Program-made: the position numbers and the translations under genes
Assembly: GCA_943327105.2 (NCBI GenBank)
Contig: CALPVV020000016.1
Span: 1 to 34,424 of the forward strand
Direction: 5' to 3'
Source: Nitrosovibrio sp. Nv4
GTDB lineage: Bacteria > Bdellovibrionota > UBA1018 > CAIMNF01
Length of the DNA: 34,424 bases
The notes under the pieces: generated by a model
Seen by the model: only the letters and a program-made list of their open reading frames with translations
What the model was told of the DNA's origin: nothing
Databases searched by the model: none
Shown: piece after piece, positions 23,956-31,669 of the stretch
Layout of the letters: the number at the start of each line of letters is the position of its first letter
Position numbering within the stretch: position 1 is the stretch's first letter

Positions 23956-25054
23956 GATTACTATGCGGAACGTAAGTGTCTTAGCCGTTGCCATTCTTTT
24001 TTTTGTATCTGATGTTTCACTCGCCAAAGAATTAGCGGGTGAGATCGTTAGTGTCAGCGGTATGGTTTTTATTCGTCAAGACAAGCAAAGCGGTTCTGCT
24101 CCTAAAAGTCCTCCTAGGGCAAAGCCGGGAGAAAATGTTTACTCAGGCGATGTCATCAACACTTCCAGTGAAGGTTCAGTCAAAATTTTGATGCGCGATA
24201 AATCGATTGTCGATTTGGGACCATCTTCTCTTTTCAAAGTCGACGAATATCAGCACCAACATGGTGGAGACCGTAAAGCCAAACTCAATTTGGCTTTCGG
24301 TAAACTACGCGTAGCGGTTACCAAGAAAATTGAAAATGGTGGAAAGTTTCAGGTAAAAACAAATGGCGCCACGATGGGTGTCCGGGGAACTGAATTCATC
24401 ATCAAGGAAGATATTCCTGATCGTCTTGGTAAAAAGGATTCATCTTCAAGTCCTGAAGCACCTAAGCAAAAAACTGAAATTACCGTCGTGCAAGGCAAAG
24501 TTGAGGTGAATACAGCACCTGTGCCAGTGGCTAAAAAAGATTCTGAATCAGTGAGTGCTGCTGCGCCGAAAACAATCAGTCTGACTGCAGGAACACAATT
24601 GACTACCGGAGCAGGCGTTCCTTCTACGGCACCAATGGCACCAGTCAAAATATCGGAAGCACAGATGAAAACACTGACTTTCGAAACCCGCATTGTTGAT
24701 AATACATTCGCCAAAGCCGTAACGATTGAGCCGATGAACAATAATGATCAGGGGCAGGGCCGACCACAAGAAAGCAACGAAGGGCGTGGCAATGGCGATA
24801 AAGGAAAGTCTTTTGCCGGCGGAAATTCAAATAATGAGAGTCGTTCACCTGCCAGTGATGGTCGAAGTGGTGCAAGCCCGAGTGTGATTGCACCAATGAT
24901 CAATATCGCCTTACCACCTGTGGTCATGGGACCGCCTCCCGTTATTGATGTTCCAGGTGTGCCTACCAATCCATTTCAAAATAATGGTTTCAGAAACAAC
25001 ATGAAGCGTTTGCATGTGACTATTGTGATTCCTACAACAGGAGCGATGCCATGA
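23954..25054 (+). CDS. Periplasmic FecR-domain protein
   Basis: A protein of up to 366 residues with a signal peptide ending at DVSLA. The FecR domain (about 28-165) shows AGEIVSVSGMVFIRQ, KPGENVYSGDVINTSSEGSVKILMRDKSIVDLGPSS and GKFQVKTNGATMGVRGTEFIIKED. In FecI-FecR systems this domain relays signals to a sigma factor, but no sigma factor is encoded here, so it is more likely a structural or ligand-binding periplasmic protein. The C-terminal third is low-complexity (Asn/Gly/Ser, then Pro-rich). The start is ATG 23954 or ATG 23963. The stop overlaps the next lipoprotein's start (ATGA), so the two are translated together. Confidence 0.85.
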   Translation: MITMRNVSVLAVAILFFVSDVSLAKELAGEIVSVSGMVFIRQDKQSGSAPKSPPRAKPGENVYSGDVINTSSEGSVKILMRDKSIVDLGPSSLFKVDEYQHQHGGDRKAKLNLAFGKLRVAVTKKIENGGKFQVKTNGATMGVRGTEFIIKEDIPDRLGKKDSSSSPEAPKQKTEITVVQGKVEVNTAPVPVAKKDSESVSAAAPKTISLTAGTQLTTGAGVPSTAPMAPVKISEAQMKTLTFETRIVDNTFAKAVTIEPMNNNDQGQGRPQESNEGRGNGDKGKSFAGGNSNNESRSPASDGRSGASPSVIAPMINIALPPVVMGPPPVIDVPGVPTNPFQNNGFRNNMKRLHVTIVIPTTGAMP

Positions 25055-28000
25055 TTTTGAACCTGAATCCGGTATTCAAGAGTTTCCTCGTGGCATCTTT
25101 GATGCTCACCACAAGCGCCTGTTCTTTACGCGAACGCAAATCCAATCCGTCAGTCAGTGTTACACTGCCTCAGGAATGGGTGTCAGCGGTCAAAAGAAAT
25201 AAAATCAAAACAATTGCTTCAACAACTGAAGGCACTTCGGGTTTTTCAAAACCAACCAGTCTTGCTGATTTTCAATGTTTTGCCCTCAATGTTAAAGGTC
25301 CAGGTATTTTACCTGACCCCCGCTTCGGTTGTGATAATCCTTCCGCAGGCATTGGTATCATGGCCGGCTTTATTCCGGTTACCCAGGGTTCACTGGACTT
25401 GATGGTTCCTGCCGGCACTTCAAGAGTAGTGCAGTTGATCGGTGTTCAAAGTGCGATCGGTTGTCCGAGTTTTAACGAGCTACTTTCTAATCAAGGAATT
25501 GATTCATTTAAAAATTCGATCGGCGAACCTTACTTATTGGGTGAAACCACGATTGATATTTTTGATGATACTTCCGCGACCATTGTTGCTGCCTTCAATG
25601 CAGACAAGTTGGCATTCAGTGGTTGTCGAAATCAATCTTCGAATTCGAGTACGGCTTCTGGCCCTCCTACGATTGAAATTCAAGTCGAAGGCAATTCGCC
25701 TTTTATTCAAAAAGATCATTGTTCAAGGGTAAGACTTTATGCCAGAAATTCTTCGGGCTTGCATCCGGTCACTCTATTGCCGTCGATTGGTTTCCAAGAA
25801 ATGAGTGATACCTCAAATGTTTATTCCGATAGCGGTTGTGAAATTGAGTTCAATACACCTGTCACTTTACCGACACCTTATGATGCAAACAGTAACCCCG
25901 GAATGGACTTTTATGTAAAAAGCACTGCAACTCTAGGTAGTAGTTTTGGTGTGACTGCAACCGTGAGTTCCAATGGGGTTTGGGCTGTAAATCGGGCTAC
26001 ATTCAAAACGGTGAATGATCGACTTGAAATTCTCGGGCCCAATCATAACTTGTTTAAAGAGAATTGCGTTGCGATCACAATCAATAACTATAGTGGCCCT
26101 GCAAATAGCCCATCAGGTTCATTGTTGAGTTCTGGTTCTTTGAATGTTTCAATTCACGGAAATAACAATACCAATTCACCGTCGAGTACAAGACTTTATT
26201 CGAACAACTCTTGTGATGTATCGGCTGAGTATTTTTCTACCACTTCGGGAAACATGCGTTTTTATGAATTGAATACGCCAATTCCCAATTCATCTCAAAT
26301 GGTCTGGGCCAAGTCTTCAGTTAATGAAAGGGGATATCTCATTATTTCCCGTAGTAGCGGTGATGCAGAGCCGTTTGGTATCGGATTTGAATTCGGTTCA
26401 GCTCCGGTAATCACTGAAGGACAAAATCTTTCTTTTGATTTTGGAACACCAAAAAGTACTGATCTTTCAGTGAGTGGCAGCGGCTTCATTTGGTGTGATG
26501 GTGCGGATACCGGTGCTTTGCCTTCGGGACTAAGTTGGATACAGGTTTCTGGATCGAATAAGAAATGCACCATTTCAGGCACTCCAGCAGAAATGGGAGC
26601 TTTTACTATTCCGGTTGTTGCAAGAAACAATTTTGGAGGTTCTGTTGCGACTTCTGTAACGATAACTGTTCAAGTTGAAAGTATAAGGGATGGTGGTGGT
26701 ATAACGATCACATCTACAGATACTTCTACATCTACATCAACCGGAGTAGCCACTATTGCTTCACCTACGGTGACTTTGCCAATTATGTCTCCTTTTTTCA
26801 GTAATTCTACGTCACTAACTTTGGAAGTTAATTGTCAACCAAATGCAATTGTCAATCTGTCTAAAGATCCTGGTACGTTCACTATGGCCAGTGGCTGTCC
26901 AAACTCAGGTACAGTAACCCTTGGGCCAATTACTGAAAGTGCAGATGGGGTGTATGCGTTGTCGTTGACTCAATCTAACGGGTTTGAGGCATCGAACGCA
27001 TCCGTTTTTTTATGGAATGTTGATCGTACTGCCCCAGTTGCTCCACAGGTTCTCAGTCATGGAAATAATTTTACTTCTTCAATTGGTTCTCTGGTTCTTT
27101 CTGGTTCGTGTGAAGCGGGCGCGACTGTTGAAATCATGAAGAATGGTTGGACCATTCCTCAAACGGTAATCTGTTCCGATTTTGGTACTTTTTCTTTCAG
27201 TCTCTCTGAATTTACGTCAAATACTCCCGTGTCGCATGTCTATTCGTTAAAACAAACCGATAAGGCCGGCAATTACTCCTCAAGTACATCTTTCACTTGG
27301 AATCTTTCAGCTGGTGCTATGCCTCCAGTGGTCTTGAGTGAACCAATTTCAAATCCATTTTTTAGTAATGCAGATTCAATCGGTATCAGGGGGACTTGCA
27401 GTTTCAATGCTACTGCAGTGACGCTTTCTGGTTTATCAGGCACCTCTTTAGCGTTGGCTGAGGTTACTAGTTCCACCGGCACTATTTCAATGAGTGCCAC
27501 GAACGCGGTGATGCAAGCGGGTTGTAGTTCCGGTCAGTTTCTTTTTGTAGTGAATAAAACAGCGGTTGGAACTTATCAATTTACCGTGACTCAAACTGTT
27601 TCGGGTACGGTTTCTTCTCCGATTAATGTTCGTTGGGAAAAATCAGGTTGGGTTGCAACAAGCACTGTAAATGCTCCGGTTGCGCGTACCGATCATACCG
27701 GCATTTGGTCTGGCAGCGAAATGATTGTATGGGGTGGGGGTAACTCTGGTGGTAATACTGTTACTCGATTGAATAGCGGTGCCAAATTAAATCCGGTGAC
27801 CAATACGTGGACGCCCATATCGCTGTCTTCTGCACCTTTGGCAAGAAGATATCATTCTGCGGTGTGGACTGGTTCTGAAATGATTGTTTGGGGCGGTGAT
27901 GCAAATACTGGCACTGGTTCAACTACAAATATTCCAACTAATACGGGCGCTCGTTATCACCCGGTTTCTGATACTTGGACACCGATCAGTACAACCGGTG

Positions 28001-28704
28001 CCCCAATTGCACGAATAAATCATCAAGCGCTTTGGTTGCCAACAATTCAAAAAATGCTGGTCTGGGGTGGAAGTGATGCAACAAGTAGCACCTTTTACAA
28101 TACAGGCGCACTGTATCACCCAGCGACGGATACTTGGTCGCCGATGACCATCAACTCTGCGCCTTCAGCACGTATGAGTTTCACCATGGTTTTAGCAGGT
28201 TCAAAAGTGATTGTTTTTGGTGGTGAAGATTTACTTAGTTCATATTTAAACACCGGCGGTATCTATGACCCAGTCAATAACTCTTGGTCTAGTATGAGTA
28301 CTACGGGGGCTCCGTTGGTGAGAAACCATGCGGCCGTTTGGACGGGTTCTGAGATGTTGGTCACCGGTGGTTATGATGCTTCTGGAGGAGTGATCAGAAC
28401 GACTAAAAAATATAATCCGGCTACAGACAGTTGGACTACTTTAAGTAACGCAATAACCGCCCGTCAAAATAGTAGCGCAGTGTGGACTGGAACAGAGATG
28501 ATGGTTTGTGGTGGCTTAGACACAATAACTATTGGTACATGTGAGGCTTATAAACCAGTGACAAACATGTGGGTCAGTGCATCTTCTGTAGGTGCGCCAA
28601 CTGCACGCCAAAAGCATACCGCAATTTGGACTGGAACGAAGATGATCATTTGGGGTGGTAGTGGTAACACCGGTTCGGTTTACAACTCAGGTGGGATTTA
28701 CTGA
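25051..28704 (+). CDS. Large lipoprotein with Ig-like domains and a C-terminal Kelch propeller
   Basis: A 1217-residue exported lipoprotein; LMLTTSAC gives Cys24 as lipidation site. Residues ~25-450 are Ser/Thr/Asn-rich with no family I know. About 450-545 resembles a putative Ig (He_PIG) domain (GLSW, CTISGTPAEMGAFTIPVVARN). A TST-rich linker leads to three Ig-like units (about 570-865), two of which begin with PFFSN. Residues 867-1217 are a Kelch-type propeller with seven repeats of the pattern ARxxHxxxWxGxxMxVWGG. Such proteins usually bind partners or surfaces. The start overlaps the fecR-like stop by 4 bp, and the divergent TPR-barrel protein may export it. A run of nine T follows the stop without a good hairpin. 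Confidence 0.85.
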   Translation: MILNLNPVFKSFLVASLMLTTSACSLRERKSNPSVSVTLPQEWVSAVKRNKIKTIASTTEGTSGFSKPTSLADFQCFALNVKGPGILPDPRFGCDNPSAGIGIMAGFIPVTQGSLDLMVPAGTSRVVQLIGVQSAIGCPSFNELLSNQGIDSFKNSIGEPYLLGETTIDIFDDTSATIVAAFNADKLAFSGCRNQSSNSSTASGPPTIEIQVEGNSPFIQKDHCSRVRLYARNSSGLHPVTLLPSIGFQEMSDTSNVYSDSGCEIEFNTPVTLPTPYDANSNPGMDFYVKSTATLGSSFGVTATVSSNGVWAVNRATFKTVNDRLEILGPNHNLFKENCVAITINNYSGPANSPSGSLLSSGSLNVSIHGNNNTNSPSSTRLYSNNSCDVSAEYFSTTSGNMRFYELNTPIPNSSQMVWAKSSVNERGYLIISRSSGDAEPFGIGFEFGSAPVITEGQNLSFDFGTPKSTDLSVSGSGFIWCDGADTGALPSGLSWIQVSGSNKKCTISGTPAEMGAFTIPVVARNNFGGSVATSVTITVQVESIRDGGGITITSTDTSTSTSTGVATIASPTVTLPIMSPFFSNSTSLTLEVNCQPNAIVNLSKDPGTFTMASGCPNSGTVTLGPITESADGVYALSLTQSNGFEASNASVFLWNVDRTAPVAPQVLSHGNNFTSSIGSLVLSGSCEAGATVEIMKNGWTIPQTVICSDFGTFSFSLSEFTSNTPVSHVYSLKQTDKAGNYSSSTSFTWNLSAGAMPPVVLSEPISNPFFSNADSIGIRGTCSFNATAVTLSGLSGTSLALAEVTSSTGTISMSATNAVMQAGCSSGQFLFVVNKTAVGTYQFTVTQTVSGTVSSPINVRWEKSGWVATSTVNAPVARTDHTGIWSGSEMIVWGGGNSGGNTVTRLNSGAKLNPVTNTWTPISLSSAPLARRYHSAVWTGSEMIVWGGDANTGTGSTTNIPTNTGARYHPVSDTWTPISTTGAPIARINHQALWLPTIQKMLVWGGSDATSSTFYNTGALYHPATDTWSPMTINSAPSARMSFTMVLAGSKVIVFGGEDLLSSYLNTGGIYDPVNNSWSSMSTTGAPLVRNHAAVWTGSEMLVTGGYDASGGVIRTTKKYNPATDSWTTLSNAITARQNSSAVWTGTEMMVCGGLDTITIGTCEAYKPVTNMWVSASSVGAPTARQKHTAIWTGTKMIIWGGSGNTGSVYNSGGIY
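27649..28701 (+). repeat. Seven tandem Kelch repeats
   Basis: Seven copies of a repeat of roughly 45-55 codons, each with AR, a Trp-x-Gly turn and a WGG or equivalent. Similar DNA (a variant of TGGACTGGTTCTGAAATG) recurs near 27703, 27865, 28336, 28482 and 28626. The array starts with a lone W867-to-AP segment and ends with a repeat lacking that segment, as expected for a closed ring. Confidence 0.85.
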
Positions 28705-28734
28705 TGTTTTTTTTTAACCGTCAAATCACCAATG

Positions 28735-28763
28735 TTTCAATTCGATTCAACTGGGAATATAAT
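28735..28763 (+). promoter_or_regulatory. Possible promoter of the diguanylate cyclase gene, leaderless type
   Basis: A perfect -10 TATAAT (28758-28763) stands 8 bases before the ATG. The -35 at 17 bases spacing is TTTCAA, a weak match (3 of 6). No ribosome binding site is present. Confidence 0.45.
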
Positions 28764-28771
28764 GATTTAAT

Positions 28772-29692
28772 ATGAACGCCTACACCATCTTTGATGAATT
28801 TCTCGACGGAGTTTTTATCTTTAACGAAGCAAAAGAAATCGTCTATTGTAACGAGATTGGAGCAACCATATTTGGTACGCGTCCGAAACGTGTGTTGGGA
28901 AAAAAGACATTTGAAATTTTTAAGATCAAAAACGACGCTTTGTTTTGCACTGAAAAAGGCGAAGATGGCAAAGCTGCAGCCAGCGGTTATGTAGAAGTTC
29001 CTTTTGATGGTAAAGATGTACAAGGGCTTGTACAAATCATGGTGAGACCTTGTTTGATTTACCCTGATCAAAACCACTGGCTTGGTTATTTTCATAATGT
29101 GACTGAAGAACAGTCGCTTTCAAGCAAGTATCGACAAGAGGCAGAAGAGAAAGAACGGGCGGCGTTTTTGGCTACCACCGATGCGATGACCGGACTGCGA
29201 AACTTCAGAAGCTTCACCAGTCAGGTGGTAAGTGAAATCACTTCATCGATCAGTAACCATGAAACGATGGGATTGGTCATCATCGATGTTGATCGCTTCA
29301 AGAAATTCAATGATACCTATGGGCACCAACAGGGTGACGAGGTATTGAAGGTAGTCGCAAAAACATTGAAAGATACCGTTCGTAAAACTGATTTTCTTGC
29401 CCGTTACGGCGGTGAAGAATTTGTGGTGATCTTGCCGAAGACCGAATTAGCGGGTGTTGAACTCGTGTGTGAGAAAATGCGCGCGCAAATTGAAGCGGCA
29501 AAGGTTCCAAATATCAATGAGCCGGGATCTGTCTTATCGGTCACCGCAAGTTTTGGGGCGATTTGTATCACGCCTGAATTCATGATTCAAAACAACAACC
29601 AAGATTATAAGTTCTTTCTCGAATTTTCAGATAAGAATCTCTATCAGGCAAAAGAGGGTGGTCGTAACCGGGTTGTTACCAGTAAGCTTTAG
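28772..29692 (+). CDS. PAS-GGDEF diguanylate cyclase
   Basis: A 306-residue soluble enzyme. The N-terminal ~115 residues look like a PAS sensor (FDEFLDGVFIFNEAKEIVYCNEIGATIFG). A short coiled linker (KYRQEAEEKERAAFLAT) leads to a GGDEF domain (about 135-303) with TDAMTGLRNFRSF, IDVDRFKKFNDTYGHQQGDEVL and the active-site loop Gly213-Gly-Glu-Glu-Phe217. It should make c-di-GMP from two GTP. The product-inhibition I-site Arg204-Lys-Thr-Asp207 lies exactly five residues before the active loop. No membrane segment or EAL domain is seen. The PAS ligand is unknown. It converges with the PEBP gene, 5 bases apart. Confidence 0.93.
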   Translation: MNAYTIFDEFLDGVFIFNEAKEIVYCNEIGATIFGTRPKRVLGKKTFEIFKIKNDALFCTEKGEDGKAAASGYVEVPFDGKDVQGLVQIMVRPCLIYPDQNHWLGYFHNVTEEQSLSSKYRQEAEEKERAAFLATTDAMTGLRNFRSFTSQVVSEITSSISNHETMGLVIIDVDRFKKFNDTYGHQQGDEVLKVVAKTLKDTVRKTDFLARYGGEEFVVILPKTELAGVELVCEKMRAQIEAAKVPNINEPGSVLSVTASFGAICITPEFMIQNNNQDYKFFLEFSDKNLYQAKEGGRNRVVTSKL

Positions 29693-29697
29693 CACGT

Positions 29698-30252
29698 TTA
29701 TCGATTAAAAGTGGCGATGATCGATGCTTTAGCCAACATGTTTTTTTGAATATAAAAACCAACCATCGCACCCGATGCTTCTGAATCAAGAGGCAGCTTT
29801 GCTGTTTTCAATGCGTAAACTGTAAAAACGTAGCGATGAGGTTTGGAACCTGGTGGCGGACAAGCGCCATCGTATCTTGAACGTCCAAAGTCATTTCTTC
29901 CTTGAATGGAACCCTTTGGAAGATTTTTCATTCCTTCCGGCAGAGTAGTTTCATCTACAGGAATATTGAAGAGCGTCCAATGCCACCAGCCGCTGCCAGA
30001 GGGAGCATCAGGGTCAAAAACCGTGATCGCATAGCTTGCCGTTCCTTCGGGTCCATCGGTCCAGTCGAGGGCGGGTGAATCATTCTTGCCCTTGCACCCA
30101 AACACATTCGCAACCATCTTGTTGGGTAAGGATGCTCCATTATCAAATGAGGCACTGGTCAGAATAAACAGAGGTGCTGTCGGCTTTTCAGGTGCAGCCG
30201 AAGCGGTCATTGATGAAAACAGACTGATCAGGATGATTGCCGGTTTGATCAT
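29698..30252 (-). CDS. Secreted PEBP/YbhB-family protein (Raf kinase inhibitor-like)
   Basis: A 184-residue protein with a signal peptide (MIKPAIILISLFSSMTASA, cleavage after residue 19). The mature part follows the bacterial phosphatidylethanolamine-binding family: SPALDWTDGPEGTASYAITVFDPDAPSGSGWWHWTLFNIP, then GRNDFGRSRYDGACPPPGSKPHRYVFTVYAL. The DPDAP, WWHW and GxCPPPG parts line the ligand pocket in YbhB-like proteins, whose ligands are not well known. It is the last gene of the partner-switching operon; its ATG overlaps the STAS-like gene's stop (ATGA). An exported ligand-binding protein here may be an output or a sensor component. Confidence 0.9.
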   Translation of the reverse strand: MIKPAIILISLFSSMTASAAPEKPTAPLFILTSASFDNGASLPNKMVANVFGCKGKNDSPALDWTDGPEGTASYAITVFDPDAPSGSGWWHWTLFNIPVDETTLPEGMKNLPKGSIQGRNDFGRSRYDGACPPPGSKPHRYVFTVYALKTAKLPLDSEASGAMVGFYIQKNMLAKASIIATFNR

Positions 30253-30734
30253 CGTTTTAAAAAACGAAAATATTGTTCTTCAATTGCATCGAAATCAAGT
30301 TCATATTCCGTGCCGTCAACAGTCGCATTCATTTTAGGTGCCTTAAAATCGCGAATTTCTTCAGCACGTAAAAGCACTTGTCTTTCTTCATCCAGGTCTT
30401 CGATGAAGTAAGGTGCGTAGAAAGAAACGACTTTTGCATTTTTACTCAAAAATCCAGCAATCATGTTCATTTGCTGAACGACGATTTGAGGAACATTGAT
30501 GTACTCGATATTCACGCTTTGTCCATGCTGTTCGACCAGGCGGATCCATTCACGGATGCCGCAAGAGTTGATCATCTTCACTTTTTCAAGATCAAAGGTG
30601 ATGCGCGAGTTTTTCAGGTCAGCAACCTTTTCAATCAAAAGATCTTCGTTGATTGATCCCTCCACACGGATATGAATTATTTCTCCGTTAGTTTCGGAGT
30701 GAAACTTAAGTTGCCCCATTTCGATTGTGCTCAT
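30249..30734 (-). CDS. STAS-like anti-sigma factor antagonist
   Basis: A 161-residue cytoplasmic protein. Residues ~8-100 fit a STAS fold: IIHIRVEGSINEDLL, then SRITFDLEKVKMINSCGIREWIRLVE. Ser57 in the NSCGI loop sits where anti-sigma antagonists are phosphorylated by their partner kinase. The C-terminal ~60 residues (rich in Asp and Glu, DLDEERQVLLRAEE) are an extension not found in the short SpoIIAA type. It overlaps the RsbW-like gene upstream and the PEBP gene downstream by ATGA, so the three are coupled. Inferred role: binds the RsbW-like ATPase when unphosphorylated and is reset by the SpoIIE/RsbU phosphatase. Confidence 0.78.
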   Translation of the reverse strand: MSTIEMGQLKFHSETNGEIIHIRVEGSINEDLLIEKVADLKNSRITFDLEKVKMINSCGIREWIRLVEQHGQSVNIEYINVPQIVVQQMNMIAGFLSKNAKVVSFYAPYFIEDLDEERQVLLRAEEIRDFKAPKMNATVDGTEYELDFDAIEEQYFRFLKR

Positions 30735-31669
30735 GATTGCTTCCTCTCAAAAAGATGAAATGATTTTTCAAGTACCTGGTAGTGAAAAAAACGTTTGAAC
30801 TTGTGGATCACGATGATGAACTCGGTCGAGTTGCCATGATCGATGTTGATTACCAGTTTGTGCGCATGCTTCAAGATCAGATAAAGTCCAACACCGGCGC
30901 CACCTTCTTTTTCGGCAACTTTACCGTGTGTCAGGTAGTGATCGATGATGTCTTTGGTAAGGGTTCCGTAGAAATCCTTGATATTCAGAACGATTTTATC
31001 GGCATCCTCGATGATGTCGAGAGTGGGTGCCATATTTTGAGCCGAATGAATCACTTCTCTTCTGTTGACGTGGCGATGAAGGAATTTTCCTTCGCTGTCT
31101 ACAGGGGCATTGTAAAGTGCATTCGTAATCGATTCATTCAGAATTTGTTCAAGAATCGGTCTGAAGCCTTCGAAGGTATTGGTCAAATCGTGATGAGAAA
31201 TCGCGCTCTGAATCTGCCCCTCGATATTTTCAGAATTTTCAAACTTGGTATGGCTCTGGTGGGTGATCGGTGGGGTAATGAATGTTTCAGCATTCCAGAA
31301 CTTCTTCTCAACAGCGTAAGTCAGAAAATTACCGATATCATTGAGGGTGTGAGTGCCGGACATGCCGAAAAGGTGGCTTACCTTTGTTTCTTTCAGGATT
31401 TGATTCAGTTGTTCATGGTCGGTAAGGGTGGCGAACATGCTGAGTTTGTCGAGAAACTCAAAAGCCAGTTCACTGACTTCCTTGTTTGCTTTGTAGAATT
31501 CGTAATCGATCAAAATGAAATCCGATTCCTTGAAGTCTGTTCGATAGACTTTTTTGGGATGAATGAATTTCAATTTCGTACTTTTTGACTCTTCCAAATA
31601 ACGTTCCAGCTGTGGCAGGAACGTTTCGCAAGAATCAGAAAGAATCAATACCTGATGGACAGGTTTCAT
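30731..31669 (-). CDS. RsbW-like ATPase with receiver-like N-terminus
   Basis: A 312-residue cytoplasmic protein. The C-terminal half is a GHKL ATPase: N-box ILNESITNALYNAP (Asn178, Glu179, Asn183), a D-box around KDFYGTLT (Asp232) and the glycine-rich lid EKEGGAGVGLYLI (Gly256-Gly261). This matches anti-sigma serine kinases. The N-terminal ~120 residues begin VHQVLILSDSCETFLPQ and contain FILIDYEFYK with Asp55 in a phospho-acceptor-like place, suggesting a degenerate receiver domain. It lies between the phosphatase and the STAS gene, with ATGA overlaps on both sides. It probably phosphorylates the STAS protein. No sigma factor gene is nearby, so the final target is unknown. Confidence 0.82.
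   Translation of the reverse strand: MKPVHQVLILSDSCETFLPQLERYLEESKSTKLKFIHPKKVYRTDFKESDFILIDYEFYKANKEVSELAFEFLDKLSMFATLTDHEQLNQILKETKVSHLFGMSGTHTLNDIGNFLTYAVEKKFWNAETFITPPITHQSHTKFENSENIEGQIQSAISHHDLTNTFEGFRPILEQILNESITNALYNAPVDSEGKFLHRHVNRREVIHSAQNMAPTLDIIEDADKIVLNIKDFYGTLTKDIIDHYLTHGKVAEKEGGAGVGLYLILKHAHKLVINIDHGNSTEFIIVIHKFKRFFHYQVLEKSFHLFERKQS

Noticed and set aside
26700-26750. TST-coding simple repeat in the Kelch lipoprotein as a phase-variable tract
   Set aside because: The repeat is imperfect and made of whole codons, so slippage would change length without switching the frame. It looks like an ordinary flexible linker.
28707-28715. Run of nine T after the Kelch lipoprotein gene as a terminator
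   Set aside because: Only a 4-bp stem (TCAG/CTGA) can form before it, too weak to call a rho-independent terminator.
30782-31588. A 268-codon open frame on the plus strand
   Set aside because: It lies fully antisense to the RsbW-like gene, which has clear ATPase motifs. The plus-strand translation shows no domain and has no ribosome binding site.
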